Shown here: positions 43,097 to 55,053 of the stretch, in pieces
How the letters are laid out: each line of letters opens with the position of its first letter
Numbering within the stretch: the stretch's first letter is position 1
Source: Paracoccus shanxieyensis
GTDB lineage: Bacteria > Pseudomonadota > Alphaproteobacteria > Rhodobacterales > Rhodobacteraceae
Length of the DNA: 64,000 bases
Reading direction: 5' to 3'
Assembly: GCF_009711265.1 (NCBI RefSeq)
Contig: NZ_WMII01000002.1
Span: forward strand, 62,001 to 126,000
Program-made: the position numbers and the translations under genes
The notes under the pieces: model-generated
The model's input: only the letters and a program-made list of their open reading frames with translations
Told to the model about the DNA's origin: nothing
Databases searched by the model: none

Positions 43097-43750
43097 ATGA
43101 CTGCCAGTTTCCTTGATGCGGCCCAGCCTCATCCCATGCATTTTCCCGATGGCACCCCGAACCGGGGCCTGGTCCATCTGAACCGCGTCATCGACCATCC
43201 GAATATCCGGGTGGGCGATTTCACCTATGCCAGCAGTTTCGACCCGGTCGAGGACTGGGCGGCCCGGCTGGCGCCCTATACCTATGCCGGAGCGCCCGAG
43301 ATGCTGCGGATCGGGCGGTTCTGTCAGATCGCGGATGGGGTGAGGATCATCACCGCCTCGGCCAATCATCCGATGGCGGGGATCAGCACCTATCCGTTCG
43401 CGATCTTCGATCACGCGCGGGTGGGCGATTACATCGACCAGATCAGCGGGCTGCCCGACACGGTGATCGGCCATGATGTCTGGATCGGCGATGGCGCACG
43501 GGTGCTGCCCGGTGCCCGCATCGGCTGCGGCGTCATCATTGGCGCAGGCGCGGTCGTGGGCGGGCAGGTTCCCGATTACGCCGTCGTCGCGGGCAATCCG
43601 GCGCGTGTCATCAGAATGCGCTTTGACGATGCCACCATCGCGCGGCTGTTGCGGCTGGCATGGTGGGACTGGCCGCAGGGGCGCATCGCGCGCGCCACCG
43701 CAGCTTTGGCGCAGGGCGACATCGCCGCGCTTGAGGAACTGGCCGCCTGA
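43097..43750 (+). CDS. CatB-related O-acetyltransferase (left-handed beta-helix)
   Basis: The 217-residue protein is a hexapeptide-repeat acetyltransferase of the xenobiotic/CatB group. It shows IGRFCQIADGVRIITASANHPM with the catalytic His typical of this class, then DTVIGHDVWIGDGARVLPGARIGCGVIIGAGAVVGG (only part quoted elsewhere), and DYAVVAGNPARVIRMRF. The group includes virginiamycin and chloramphenicol acetyltransferases as well as many of unknown substrate, so resistance should not be assumed. AAAAGGA precedes the ATG. Confidence 0.85.
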   Translation: MTASFLDAAQPHPMHFPDGTPNRGLVHLNRVIDHPNIRVGDFTYASSFDPVEDWAARLAPYTYAGAPEMLRIGRFCQIADGVRIITASANHPMAGISTYPFAIFDHARVGDYIDQISGLPDTVIGHDVWIGDGARVLPGARIGCGVIIGAGAVVGGQVPDYAVVAGNPARVIRMRFDDATIARLLRLAWWDWPQGRIARATAALAQGDIAALEELAA

Positions 43751-43776
43751 CGCGGCCCGAAGGAACGAGGTTTGCC

Positions 43777-45621
43777 ATGTTTGCATGGTTTGAAAAGCGG
43801 CTGGATCCCTATCCCTCCGAGGCGCCCAAGATGCCGCCCGGCGGCTTTGTCAGCTTCATGCTGCATTTCACGCGCGGGGCGTGGGGATACATGCTGTCGA
43901 TGGCGGCCTGTTCGGCGCTGATCGCCATCTGCGAAGTCATCCTGTTCGGCTATCTGGGATCGCTGGTCGACCGGCTGGCGGGGGCGGACCGCGCCGCCTT
44001 CTGGGCGACCGAGGGCACGCGTCTGCTGCTGATGGGGGCGATCCTGATGATCGCGCTGCCCGCCTTGCAGATCGCGTTTTCGCTGCTGATGCATCAGACG
44101 CTGATGGGCAATCTGCCGCAGCGCATCCGCTGGCAGGCGCATCGCTATCTGCTGCGCCAGTCGATGAGCTATTTTCAGGACGAATTCGCCGGGCGCATCG
44201 CCACCAAGCTGATGCAGACCGCGCTGGCCGTGCGCGAAGTGGCGATGAAGTTCATGGATGTGCTGGTCTATGTCGGCGTCTATTTCATCGGCGCGCTGAT
44301 CCTTGCCGCCTCGACCGATGGCTGGCTGGCGCTGCCGTTTGTCGGCTGGGGGCTGGGCTATGGGCTGCTGCTGTGGTGGCTGATCCCGCGCATAGGCCGC
44401 ATCAGCGAGGCGCAGGCCGATGCCCGCGCCGTCATGACCGGCCGCGTCGTCGACAGCTATACCAACATCACCACGGTGAAGCTTTTCTCGCATTCCTCGC
44501 GCGAAGAGGCATATGTGCGCGAAAGCATGGACGGGTTTCTGGGCACGGTGCATGGGCAGATGCGTCTGGCCTCGGTCCAGAACATCATGCTGTCCACGCT
44601 GAATTCCGGGCTGGTCTTTGCGGTAACGGCCTTGGGCCTGTGGCTGTGGATCGGTGGCCGCGTCGAGGTGGGGGCGGTCGCCATTGCCATTCCGCTGGCG
44701 CTGCGGCTGGGCAACATGTCGCATTGGATCATGTGGGAATTCGCCGGGCTGTTTGAAAACATCGGCACGGTGCGCGACGGCATCGGATCGCTGTCGCTGC
44801 CGCGCATGGTGGTGGATGCGCCTGCCGCCAAGGCGCTGGCGGTGCCGAAAGGCGCGGTTGAGTTCCAGAATGTCACCTTCCGCTATGGCGAGAGCCCCGA
44901 GGGTCGGCCCACCGCCGTGCTGGACGATCTGAGCCTGTCGATTGCGCCGGGCGAACGCATCGGACTGGTCGGCCGGTCAGGCGCGGGGAAGTCCACGCTG
45001 GTCAATCTGATGCTGCGGTTTCACGATCTGGAATCGGGGCGCATCCTGATCGACGGGCAGGACATATCCGGGGTGACGCAGGAAAGCCTGCGCGCGGCCA
45101 TCGGGGTTGTGACGCAGGACACCTCGCTGCTGCATAGGTCCATTCGCGATAACATCGCCTATGGGCGACCCGATGCGGGCGATGCGCTGATCCAGCAGGC
45201 CGCCGAACTGGCCGAGGCGGGGCAGTTCATTCCCGGCCTGTCCGATTCGTCGGGGCGGCGCGGTTATCAGGCGCATGTCGGCGAACGCGGGGTCAAGCTT
45301 TCAGGCGGGCAGCGTCAGCGCATCGCGATTGCGCGGGTGCTGCTGAAGGACGCGCCGATCCTTGTGCTGGACGAGGCCACAAGCGCCCTGGACAGCGAGG
45401 TCGAGGCGGCGATTCAAAGCCAACTGGAAATGCTGATGCAGGGCAAGACGGTGATCGCCATTGCGCATCGGCTGTCGACGATTGCCCGGATGGACCGGCT
45501 GGTCGTGATGGAACAGGGCCGCATCGTCGAACAGGGCAGTCACGAGGCGCTGCTGGCGCAAGGCGGCATCTATGCCGGCCTGTGGGCACGGCAGTCAGGC
45601 GGCTTTCTGGAAAGCGTCTAG
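43777..45621 (+). CDS. ABC exporter, half transporter
   Basis: The 614-residue half transporter has a six-helix domain (about 30-330) and an ATPase with Walker A GRSGAGKS at 399-406, signature LSGGQRQR at 508-515 and VLDEATSALDSE. It differs from the other exporter in this window in its longer N-terminus (RLDPYPSEAPKMPPGG) and long Q-loop/signature spacing. Such exporters carry lipids, peptides or drugs; the substrate is not inferable. It is 26 bp downstream of the acetyltransferase and may be cotranscribed. Confidence 0.85.
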   Translation: MFAWFEKRLDPYPSEAPKMPPGGFVSFMLHFTRGAWGYMLSMAACSALIAICEVILFGYLGSLVDRLAGADRAAFWATEGTRLLLMGAILMIALPALQIAFSLLMHQTLMGNLPQRIRWQAHRYLLRQSMSYFQDEFAGRIATKLMQTALAVREVAMKFMDVLVYVGVYFIGALILAASTDGWLALPFVGWGLGYGLLLWWLIPRIGRISEAQADARAVMTGRVVDSYTNITTVKLFSHSSREEAYVRESMDGFLGTVHGQMRLASVQNIMLSTLNSGLVFAVTALGLWLWIGGRVEVGAVAIAIPLALRLGNMSHWIMWEFAGLFENIGTVRDGIGSLSLPRMVVDAPAAKALAVPKGAVEFQNVTFRYGESPEGRPTAVLDDLSLSIAPGERIGLVGRSGAGKSTLVNLMLRFHDLESGRILIDGQDISGVTQESLRAAIGVVTQDTSLLHRSIRDNIAYGRPDAGDALIQQAAELAEAGQFIPGLSDSSGRRGYQAHVGERGVKLSGGQRQRIAIARVLLKDAPILVLDEATSALDSEVEAAIQSQLEMLMQGKTVIAIAHRLSTIARMDRLVVMEQGRIVEQGSHEALLAQGGIYAGLWARQSGGFLESV

Positions 45622-45638
45622 GGCCTGCGCGTTTCCTC

Positions 45639-45667
45639 TTGAACATGCGCCCCGGCTCGCGTAATCA
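45639..45667 (+). promoter_or_regulatory. Promoter of tRNA-Trp
   Basis: TTGAAC (45639-45644) and TAATCA (45662-45667) are separated by exactly 17 bp, and the tRNA gene begins 12 bp after the -10. Confidence 0.6.
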
Positions 45668-45679
45668 GCGACACGGCTT

Positions 45680-45755
45680 AGGAGTTTAGCTCAGTTGGTA
45701 GAGCATCGGTCTCCAAAACCGAGGGTCGTGGGTTCGAGTCCCCCAACTCCTGCCA
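45680..45755 (+). tRNA. tRNA-Trp (CCA)
   Basis: The 76-nt sequence folds as a tRNA: the acceptor arms AGGAGTT (45680-45686) and AACTCCT (45745-45751) pair. The D-arm GCTC..GAGC, an anticodon stem with CCA anticodon in the loop TCTCCAAAA, and the T-arm with GTTCGAGTC are all present. The 3' CCA is encoded (45753-45755). The gene commonly stands just upstream of secE in alphaproteobacteria; here a lipoprotein and a sulfotransferase-like gene lie between. Confidence 0.97.
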
Positions 45756-45767
45756 GCCGTTTCGACG

Positions 45768-45794
45768 AAAGCCCGAAGCATCGCTTCGGGCTTT
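45768..45794 (+). terminator. Terminator after tRNA-Trp, shared with the convergent lipoprotein gene
   Basis: A perfect 12-bp stem AAAGCCCGAAGC / GCTTCGGGCTTT with a 3-nt loop lies between tRNA-Trp and the convergent lipoprotein gene. The T run is short on both strands but present in both directions, so it is probably bidirectional. Confidence 0.8.
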
Positions 45795-45805
45795 GTCATT
45801 TGTCA

Positions 45806-46171
45806 TCATTTGATCTGGATATTGCAGTTCTTCATGTTGCTGGCCTGCTGGATGGCGGTGATTTCGCCTTTCAGACGCGCCACCTCGGCCGCCTGTGCGC
45901 CGTCGCCCTTGATGAAGAACAGCGCAGGCCAGAACAGCACCACGCCCACGCCGGTGGCGACCGCATCGTTGCTGGCCTTCTTGTCCTGCGCGTGCGAGGC
46001 TTCCTGCGCGCGGTTGACGACGCTTTGCGCCTCGGTCGCCAGTTGCTGGCAGGTCATGCCCTGATAGATCGTCGGCGAGACATAGCTTGCCGCGATCTTG
46101 TCGGACTTGTCAGCACAGGCCGCAAGCGACAGAATTACCATACCGGCGAGGAGCGATTTTTTCTTAAGCAC
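45806..46171 (-). CDS. Small lipoprotein of unknown function
   Basis: The 121-residue protein has an N-terminal signal with lipobox LAAC (MLKKKSLLAGMVILSLAAC), so it should be anchored to a membrane by its Cys19. The mature part contains a helical segment with AQSVVNRAQEASHAQDKKASN, a hydrophobic block GVGVVLFWPALFFIKGDG that could insert in the membrane, and a helical QAAEVARLKGEITAIQQ end. I recognise no named family; similar small lipoproteins occur in other rhodobacteria. It stands convergent to tRNA-Trp. Confidence 0.8.
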   Translation of the reverse strand: MLKKKSLLAGMVILSLAACADKSDKIAASYVSPTIYQGMTCQQLATEAQSVVNRAQEASHAQDKKASNDAVATGVGVVLFWPALFFIKGDGAQAAEVARLKGEITAIQQASNMKNCNIQIK

Positions 46172-46273
46172 GTTGGTTTCCCTTAGGTCAGTTCACAGAC
46201 AAGCCGACATTGTCCGCAAGGTCTGAAGATCGGCCTAACCCCAGCGCGCAAAATTTGGCATAACGCATAGAAT

Positions 46274-46279
46274 TATAAT
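46274..46279 (+). promoter_or_regulatory. AT-rich TATAAT element before the sulfotransferase-like gene
   Basis: A perfect TATAAT lies in the run AATTATAATAAAAATAAGGG, 24 bp before the GTG start. No good -35 is found 16-18 bp upstream; TTGGCA at 46255 is only 13 bp away. The AT-rich tract stands out in this GC-rich window. Confidence 0.4.
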
Positions 46280-46302
46280 AAAAATAAGGGACTGAGGCCG
46301 CG

Positions 46303-47175
46303 GTGCTGAACATTCATCTTGGTGCGCACAAGACCGCATCGACGCATCTGCAATATTCCTTGCGGCTGGTGCGCGACGAATTGCGCGGACATGGGCTGGC
46401 CTTCATCGACCCCTCGTTGCTGCGGTCCGAGCCGGTGCGGCTGAGCAATGTCCTGTCGCATGAACCGGGCAGCACGACCGAGGCGGCCTGTATGCAGGAG
46501 CTGGACCGGATGCGCGGCGATTGCCCGGATCTGCTGCTGTCCGAAGAGAATATTCTGGGCGGCACGCATCGCCAGAACATGTTTTCGCGCAAGGGGCAGA
46601 TCTATCCCGATGCCGCGCCGCGTCTGGCCCGCGTTATCGACTTGTTGGGGGGCGGCCCTGCCACGGTCTTTCTGGCGCTGCGCGATCCGGCAGAATTCCA
46701 CACCTCGGCCTTTGCGCTGCAACTGAACATGGGCAATGAGATCGAGATGAGGCCCTATCTGGCGGGGCGGGATCCGGCGCGGTCATTCTGGGCAGAGCTG
46801 GTGGCGCGGCTGGCGGCATTGGATCAGGTGCAGCATCTGCTGATCTGGCGCTATGAGGATTACGCGGTGCTGCGGCCCCGTCTGCTGGCGCGGCTGCTGC
46901 CCGAGGGAACGGCGGAACTGGTGCCAGAGCCGCCGCCCTCGAATGAAAGCCTGACGCAGCAGGGCTATGACTGGTTTCTGCGCCGCGCCATGTCCGACAG
47001 CGAAATCGACCTGCGCGTTCTGGTCCGACGCGCGCGCAACCGCTTTCCCCGATCGGCGGGCCATACGCGGCTGCGGCTGCTGGACGAGGCTGTGCACGCG
47101 CGATCCGCCAGCGCCTATGCGGCCGATATCGAGGCGATCCGCCTGCTGCCCAAGGTCCAGTTTCTGCTGCCCTGA
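46303..47175 (+). CDS. Sulfotransferase-like P-loop protein
   Basis: The 290-residue product begins MLNIHLGAHKTASTHLQYSL. Residues 9-17 (HKTASTHLQ) match the 5'-phosphosulfate-binding P-loop of sulfotransferases, a motif widespread in rhodobacterial proteins linked to surface polysaccharides. A second motif, VFLALRDPAEFHTSAFALQL near residue 125, resembles the Arg/Ser 3'-phosphate-binding region. The protein is truncated relative to large sulfotransferases but complete as an ORF. The acceptor is unknown. Start is GTG 46303 with GAGG 5 bp upstream. Confidence 0.72.
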   Translation: MLNIHLGAHKTASTHLQYSLRLVRDELRGHGLAFIDPSLLRSEPVRLSNVLSHEPGSTTEAACMQELDRMRGDCPDLLLSEENILGGTHRQNMFSRKGQIYPDAAPRLARVIDLLGGGPATVFLALRDPAEFHTSAFALQLNMGNEIEMRPYLAGRDPARSFWAELVARLAALDQVQHLLIWRYEDYAVLRPRLLARLLPEGTAELVPEPPPSNESLTQQGYDWFLRRAMSDSEIDLRVLVRRARNRFPRSAGHTRLRLLDEAVHARSASAYAADIEAIRLLPKVQFLLP

Positions 47176-47197
47176 ACCGCATCGGCGGAATCGGCGC

Positions 47198-47226
47198 TTG
47201 AAAAACCGGGCCATGCCGTCTATCTG
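47198..47226 (+). promoter_or_regulatory. Candidate secE-nusG promoter
   Basis: TTGAAA (47198-47203) and TATCTG (47221-47226) are separated by 17 bp, 27 bp before the secE start and just past the sulfotransferase-like stop. Confidence 0.55.
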
Positions 47227-47253
47227 ACGCGCTGCAAGACCAAAGGGAACATC

Positions 47254-47445
47254 ATGGCCAACCCCGTCCAGTTCATTTCGCAGGTGCGCGCCGAGATCGG
47301 CAAGATCACCTGGCCCACGCGTCGCGAAGTGATCACGACCACGATCATGGTCTTCATCATGGCGACCCTGGCCTCGATTTTCTTCTTCCTTGTCGATCTG
47401 CTGATCAAGACGGGGTTGTCGCAAATCCTTAATCTGGTCGGTTAA
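47254..47445 (+). CDS. secE: Preprotein translocase subunit SecE
   Basis: SecE stabilises SecY in the SecYEG protein-conducting channel. The 63-residue short form has the amphipathic helix FISQVRAEIGKITWPTRREV and one membrane helix TTTIMVFIMATLASIFFFLV. AAAGGGAAC precedes the ATG. The following gene is nusG, the standard order. Confidence 0.95.
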   Translation: MANPVQFISQVRAEIGKITWPTRREVITTTIMVFIMATLASIFFFLVDLLIKTGLSQILNLVG

Positions 47446-47460
47446 AGGTCTTGCAATAGG

Positions 47461-47493
47461 GGGCAGGTGGCGCTATTTCCGCCCGACCTGCCC
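47461..47493 (+). ncRNA. Stem-loop in the secE-nusG spacer
   Basis: GGGCAGGT (47461-47468) pairs with ACCTGCCC (47486-47493), continued by an inner GGCG/CGCC stem, with a 7-nt loop CTATTTC. No T run follows, so it is not a simple terminator. It may stabilise or process the mRNA between secE and nusG. Confidence 0.45.
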
Positions 47494-47634
47494 ATGACGC
47501 GGCGTGCAACGATTCGGTCGTGCGCGCCGATTTCAATTTGGCCGGTTGCCCAGAATGCGGGCGTATCGGTGGGCGGAAAGCGAATTCAAGTGCCTGATGC
47601 AAGTCGGGCTGAAGGAACAGGGGTCGATCGAAGC

Positions 47635-48174
47635 ATGGCTAAGCGTTGGTATTCGGTCAGCGTCCTGTCGAACTTTGAAAAGAAGGTCGCCGAAGCGATT
47701 CGTCAGGCGGTCGTCGAGAAGGGTCTTGAGGAGCAGATCGACGAGGTTCTGGTTCCCACCGAAGAGGTGATCGAGATCCGTCGCGGCAAGAAGGTCACGT
47801 CCGAGCGGCGGTTCATGCCCGGCTATGTGCTGGTGCGCATGGAGCTGTCGGACCGGACCTATCACCTGGTGAACTCGATCAATCGGGTGACCGGGTTCCT
47901 TGGCGCGCAGGGCAAGCCGATGCCGATGCGCGACGACGAAGTGAATGCCATTCTGAACCGCTCGGGTGAGGGCGGGGCAGAGGTCGCGCCGCGCAACCTG
48001 ATCCGGTTCGACGTGGGCGAAAAAGTGAATGTGACCGACGGGCCCTTCGAGGGCTTCTCGGGGATGGTCGAAGAGGTCGATGAGGTGTCCAACCGCATCA
48101 AGGTTACCGTTTCGATCTTTGGCCGGCCCACGCCGGTCGAACTGGAATTCACGCAGGTTTCCAAAACCGCGTGA
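47635..48174 (+). CDS. nusG: Transcription termination/antitermination factor NusG
   Basis: NusG binds RNA polymerase, suppresses pausing, and links transcription with Rho and with ribosomes. The 179-residue product has the NGN domain (WYSVSVLSNFEKKVAEAIRQ, FMPGYVLVRMEL) and a C-terminal KOW domain (VGEKVNVTDGPFEGFSGMVEEVD). The ATG at 47635 follows the family start MAKRWYSV; the longer frame from 47467 is not conserved. Confidence 0.95.
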   Translation: MAKRWYSVSVLSNFEKKVAEAIRQAVVEKGLEEQIDEVLVPTEEVIEIRRGKKVTSERRFMPGYVLVRMELSDRTYHLVNSINRVTGFLGAQGKPMPMRDDEVNAILNRSGEGGAEVAPRNLIRFDVGEKVNVTDGPFEGFSGMVEEVDEVSNRIKVTVSIFGRPTPVELEFTQVSKTA

Positions 48175-48258
48175 TCGTTCGCGGGAGGCGGGGCCCAAGG
48201 GCCGTGCCGCACCGCTAAGTCGGCCCCATCCGGGGCGTGATGATAAGGAGAGGGCCAC

Positions 48259-48711
48259 ATGGCCAAGAAAGTCGTCGGCAGCCTGAAGCTGCAAATCAAG
48301 GCGGGTCAAGCAAACCCGTCCCCGCCGGTTGGTCCCGCACTGGGTCAGCGCGGCATCAACATCATGGAATTCTGCAAGGCGTTCAACGCCAAGACGCAGG
48401 AAATGGAACCGGGTTCGCCCGTTCCGGTCGTGATCACCTATTACGCCGACAAATCCTTCACGTTCGAGACGAAGACCTCGCCGGCTTCGTTCCTGCTGAA
48501 GAAAGCGGCTGGCCTGAAGCCCGTTGGCAAGCGTAACCGCGCCAAGGGTTCGGACAAGCCCGGCCGTGTGGTCGCTGGCACCGTGACCGCGAAACAGGTT
48601 CGCGAAATCGCCGAAGCCAAGATGAAAGACCTGTCCGCGAACGACGTGGAAGCCGCGATGCAAATCATCCTCGGCTCGGCCCGTTCGATCGGCATCGAGG
48701 TGAAAGGCTAA
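48259..48711 (+). CDS. rplK: 50S ribosomal protein L11
   Basis: L11 forms the GTPase-associated centre with 23S rRNA. The 150-residue product has the proline-rich N-terminus [19 protein letters not shown] and the RNA-binding C-terminal domain [29 protein letters not shown] lies about 10 bp before the ATG. rplA follows 3 bp after the stop, so translation is probably coupled. Confidence 0.97.
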   Translation: MAKKVVGSLKLQIKAGQANPSPPVGPALGQRGINIMEFCKAFNAKTQEMEPGSPVPVVITYYADKSFTFETKTSPASFLLKKAAGLKPVGKRNRAKGSDKPGRVVAGTVTAKQVREIAEAKMKDLSANDVEAAMQIILGSARSIGIEVKG

Positions 48712-48714
48712 GTC

Positions 48715-49413
48715 ATGGCAAAAGTTTCCAAGAACAAAGCCGCCGCCCGCGCCGCCTTTGACGGCAAAGCCAACCTGACCGTCGAAGACGCGGTCGCGCT
48801 GGTCAAGGCCAACACCAAGGCGAAATTCGACGAAACCGTCGAAATCGCGATGAATCTGGGCGTCGACCCGCGTCACGCCGACCAGATGGTCCGTGGCGTC
48901 GTCACCCTGCCGAACGGCACGGGCAAGCACGTCCGCGTCGCCGTTTTCGCCCGTGGCCCCAAGGCTGACGAAGCGAAAGCCGCCGGTGCCGAGATCGTCG
49001 GTGCGGAAGACCTGCTGGAGACCATCCAGTCGGGCAAGATCGAATTCGATCGCTGCATCGCCACCCCGGACATGATGCCGCTGGTCGGCCGTCTGGGCAA
49101 GATCCTGGGCCCGCGCAACCTGATGCCGAACCCCAAGGTCGGCACGGTGACGATGGACGTGAAATCGGCCGTCGAAGCTGCCAAGGGCGGTGAAGTCCAG
49201 TTCAAAGCCGAAAAAGCGGGCGTCGTGCACGCCGGCGTCGGCAAAGCCTCGTTCGATGCGGCGAAGCTGGCTGAAAACATCCGCGCGTTTGTGGATGCGG
49301 TCAACCGCGCCAAGCCCTCGGGCGCCAAAGGCACCTATGTGAAGAAAGTCTCGATCAGTTCGACCATGGGTCCGGGCGTGTCGCTGGATGTTTCTTCGGC
49401 CGCCGCGCAGTAA
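48715..49413 (+). CDS. rplA: 50S ribosomal protein L1
   Basis: L1 forms the ribosomal stalk that helps tRNA leave the E site, and in many bacteria represses the rplKA operon by binding its own mRNA. The 232-residue product has the conserved [15 protein letters not shown] and [25 protein letters not shown] segments and ends with a family-typical [18 protein letters not shown]. Confidence 0.97.
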   Translation: MAKVSKNKAAARAAFDGKANLTVEDAVALVKANTKAKFDETVEIAMNLGVDPRHADQMVRGVVTLPNGTGKHVRVAVFARGPKADEAKAAGAEIVGAEDLLETIQSGKIEFDRCIATPDMMPLVGRLGKILGPRNLMPNPKVGTVTMDVKSAVEAAKGGEVQFKAEKAGVVHAGVGKASFDAAKLAENIRAFVDAVNRAKPSGAKGTYVKKVSISSTMGPGVSLDVSSAAAQ

Positions 49414-49648
49414 GCGGCACCTGTTTCGCCAGAGCAATCTGGCGGATGGCGGGGCAGCGATGCCCCGTCCTGTCCGAGACGGAGGGTGCGGGGAAACCCG
49501 CTTAATTTCCTTCCTGAGATGGGATCAAGACCATTTTCCGGAGGCTTGCTTTCGGGGGATCTTGGGACTGTCACGGACCCGTTCCGGTCGCTGTTCGGGC
49601 GGCTGGAAAGTTGAGCCGGGGGGAAACCCCCACACTTGGAGTGAAACC
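49414..49648 (+). ncRNA. Leader region of rplJL with L10-type structure
   Basis: The 235-bp spacer between rplA and rplJ contains three hairpins closed by GNRA-type tetraloops: GGGGCA-GCGA-TGCCCC (49451-49466), GCGGG-GAAA-CCCGC (49488-49501) and GGGGG-GAAA-CCCCC (49618-49631). The region corresponds to the place of the L10 leader, an mRNA element bound by the L10-L12 complex for autogenous control. A covariance-model search is needed to show that the known L10-leader kink-turn is present. Confidence 0.5.
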
Positions 49649-50164
49649 GTGGATAGAGCGCAAAAAGAGCAGTTGGTCGATGAACTCGGCCAAATCTTTG
49701 AAGCCTCTGGCGTCGTGGTGGTTGCCCACTACGAGGGAATGACGGTTGCCCAGATGCAGGACCTGCGCGCGCAGATGCGCGAAGCTGGTGGGTCCGTTCG
49801 CGTTGCCAAGAACAGGCTCGCCAAGATCGCCCTGGAAGGTAAGCCTTGCGCAAGCATCGCCGACTACCTGACGGGTATGACCGTGCTCGCCTTCTCCGAG
49901 GATCCTGTGGCTGCTGCCAAGGTCGCGGACAAGTACGCCAAGGGGAACGACAAGTTCGTGATCCTGGGCGGTGCAATGGGTGACACGGCGCTTGATCCTG
50001 CCGGTGTGAAAGCCGTCGCACAAATGCCGTCGCGTGAAGAGCTTATCGCTTCGATCGTCGGCTGCATCGGTGCACCTGCTTCCAACATCGCAGGCGCGAT
50101 CGGCGCACCTGCCAGCAACATCGCGAGCATCCTCACGACTCTGGAAGAGCGTGAGGCCGCTTGA
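49649..50164 (+). CDS. rplJ: 50S ribosomal protein L10
   Basis: L10 anchors the L7/L12 dimers to the ribosome. The 171-residue product begins with GTG at 49649 ([13 protein letters not shown]), preceded by TTGGAG. It has the conserved [22 protein letters not shown] and [12 protein letters not shown] segments, and a C-terminal helical tail with repeated [10 protein letters not shown] units for L12 binding. Longer upstream frames are leader sequence. Confidence 0.95.
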   Translation: MDRAQKEQLVDELGQIFEASGVVVVAHYEGMTVAQMQDLRAQMREAGGSVRVAKNRLAKIALEGKPCASIADYLTGMTVLAFSEDPVAAAKVADKYAKGNDKFVILGGAMGDTALDPAGVKAVAQMPSREELIASIVGCIGAPASNIAGAIGAPASNIASILTTLEEREAA

Positions 50165-50230
50165 GGCAATCAGATTCCCTCGTGGGGTTGAAACCTCGTC
50201 GTTGGAACATTTAATGGAAAGAACGGAAAA

Positions 50231-50605
50231 ATGGCTGATCTGAAAAAACTCGCCGAAGAAATCGTGAACCTGACGCTGCTGGAAGCTCAGGAGCTGAAAA
50301 CCATCCTGAAAGACGAATACGGCATCGAGCCGGCTGCCGGTGGCGCCGTCATGATGGCTGGCCCGGCTGCTGGTGCAGCTGAAGCCGTCGAAGAGAAAAC
50401 CGAATTCGACGTCGTTCTGACCGACGCCGGCGCGAACAAGATCAACGTGATCAAAGAAGTTCGCGGCATCACCGGTCTGGGCCTGAAAGAAGCCAAAGAC
50501 CTGGTCGAAGCTGGCGGCAAGGTCAAAGAAGGCGTGTCGAAAGCCGACGCCGAAGAAATGAAGAAGAAGCTGGAAGCAGCTGGCGCCAAAGTCGAGCTGA
50601 AGTAA
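50231..50605 (+). CDS. rplL: 50S ribosomal protein L7/L12
   Basis: L7/L12 recruits translation factors. The 124-residue product has the N-terminal dimerisation helices ([20 protein letters not shown]), an Ala/Gly hinge [13 protein letters not shown] and the C-terminal domain [21 protein letters not shown] with [12 protein letters not shown]. It follows rplJ after 66 bp. Confidence 0.97.
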   Translation: MADLKKLAEEIVNLTLLEAQELKTILKDEYGIEPAAGGAVMMAGPAAGAAEAVEEKTEFDVVLTDAGANKINVIKEVRGITGLGLKEAKDLVEAGGKVKEGVSKADAEEMKKKLEAAGAKVELK

Positions 50606-50647
50606 TCCGGTTGGCCGATGCTGGCCGATTGAGCTTCTGAAGAAATG

Positions 50648-50677
50648 GGCAGGGTCCGAGGTTTCTCGGTCCCTGCC
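50648..50677 (+). ncRNA. Strong stem-loop between rplL and rpoB
   Basis: GGCAGGG-T-CCGAG (50648-50660) pairs with CTCGG-T-CCCTGCC (50665-50677), a 13-position stem interrupted only by a T-T mismatch, with loop GTTT. No T run follows. Such a structure between rplL and rpoB is expected to act as a processing or attenuation site that adjusts ribosomal protein versus polymerase expression, as known for enterobacterial operons. The specific role here is not shown. Confidence 0.55.
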
Positions 50678-50853
50678 GAACCTGTCTTGAAGGGCGGTTT
50701 CGCGGCAAACCTTCCTTCAGGGCATGTTCGGGGTTCGGGAGTTGCGCGGTGGGACGCGCGGCACGAATGGGACCCCACCCCTTATTCGCCGCCTTGTGCC
50801 GGTCGGGCCCCCGACGACCGGTTGCAAGCGAAAGACGAAAGGTTAGACCCTCT

Positions 50854-55002
<4,149 letters not shown>

Positions 55003-55053
55003 GGGCCTGAGGCCCCCACTTCCCCCCACGCGCCACTCATTTAGGAATTGAAA

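Noticed and set aside
43097-43750. Calling the CatB-like gene an antibiotic-resistance determinant
   Set aside because: The family includes many acetyltransferases of unknown substrate. The sequence alone does not show chloramphenicol or streptogramin specificity.
45680-45755. tRNA-Trp as an integration site of a mobile element
   Set aside because: I found no duplicate of the tRNA 3' end, integrase gene or excision-like ORF nearby.
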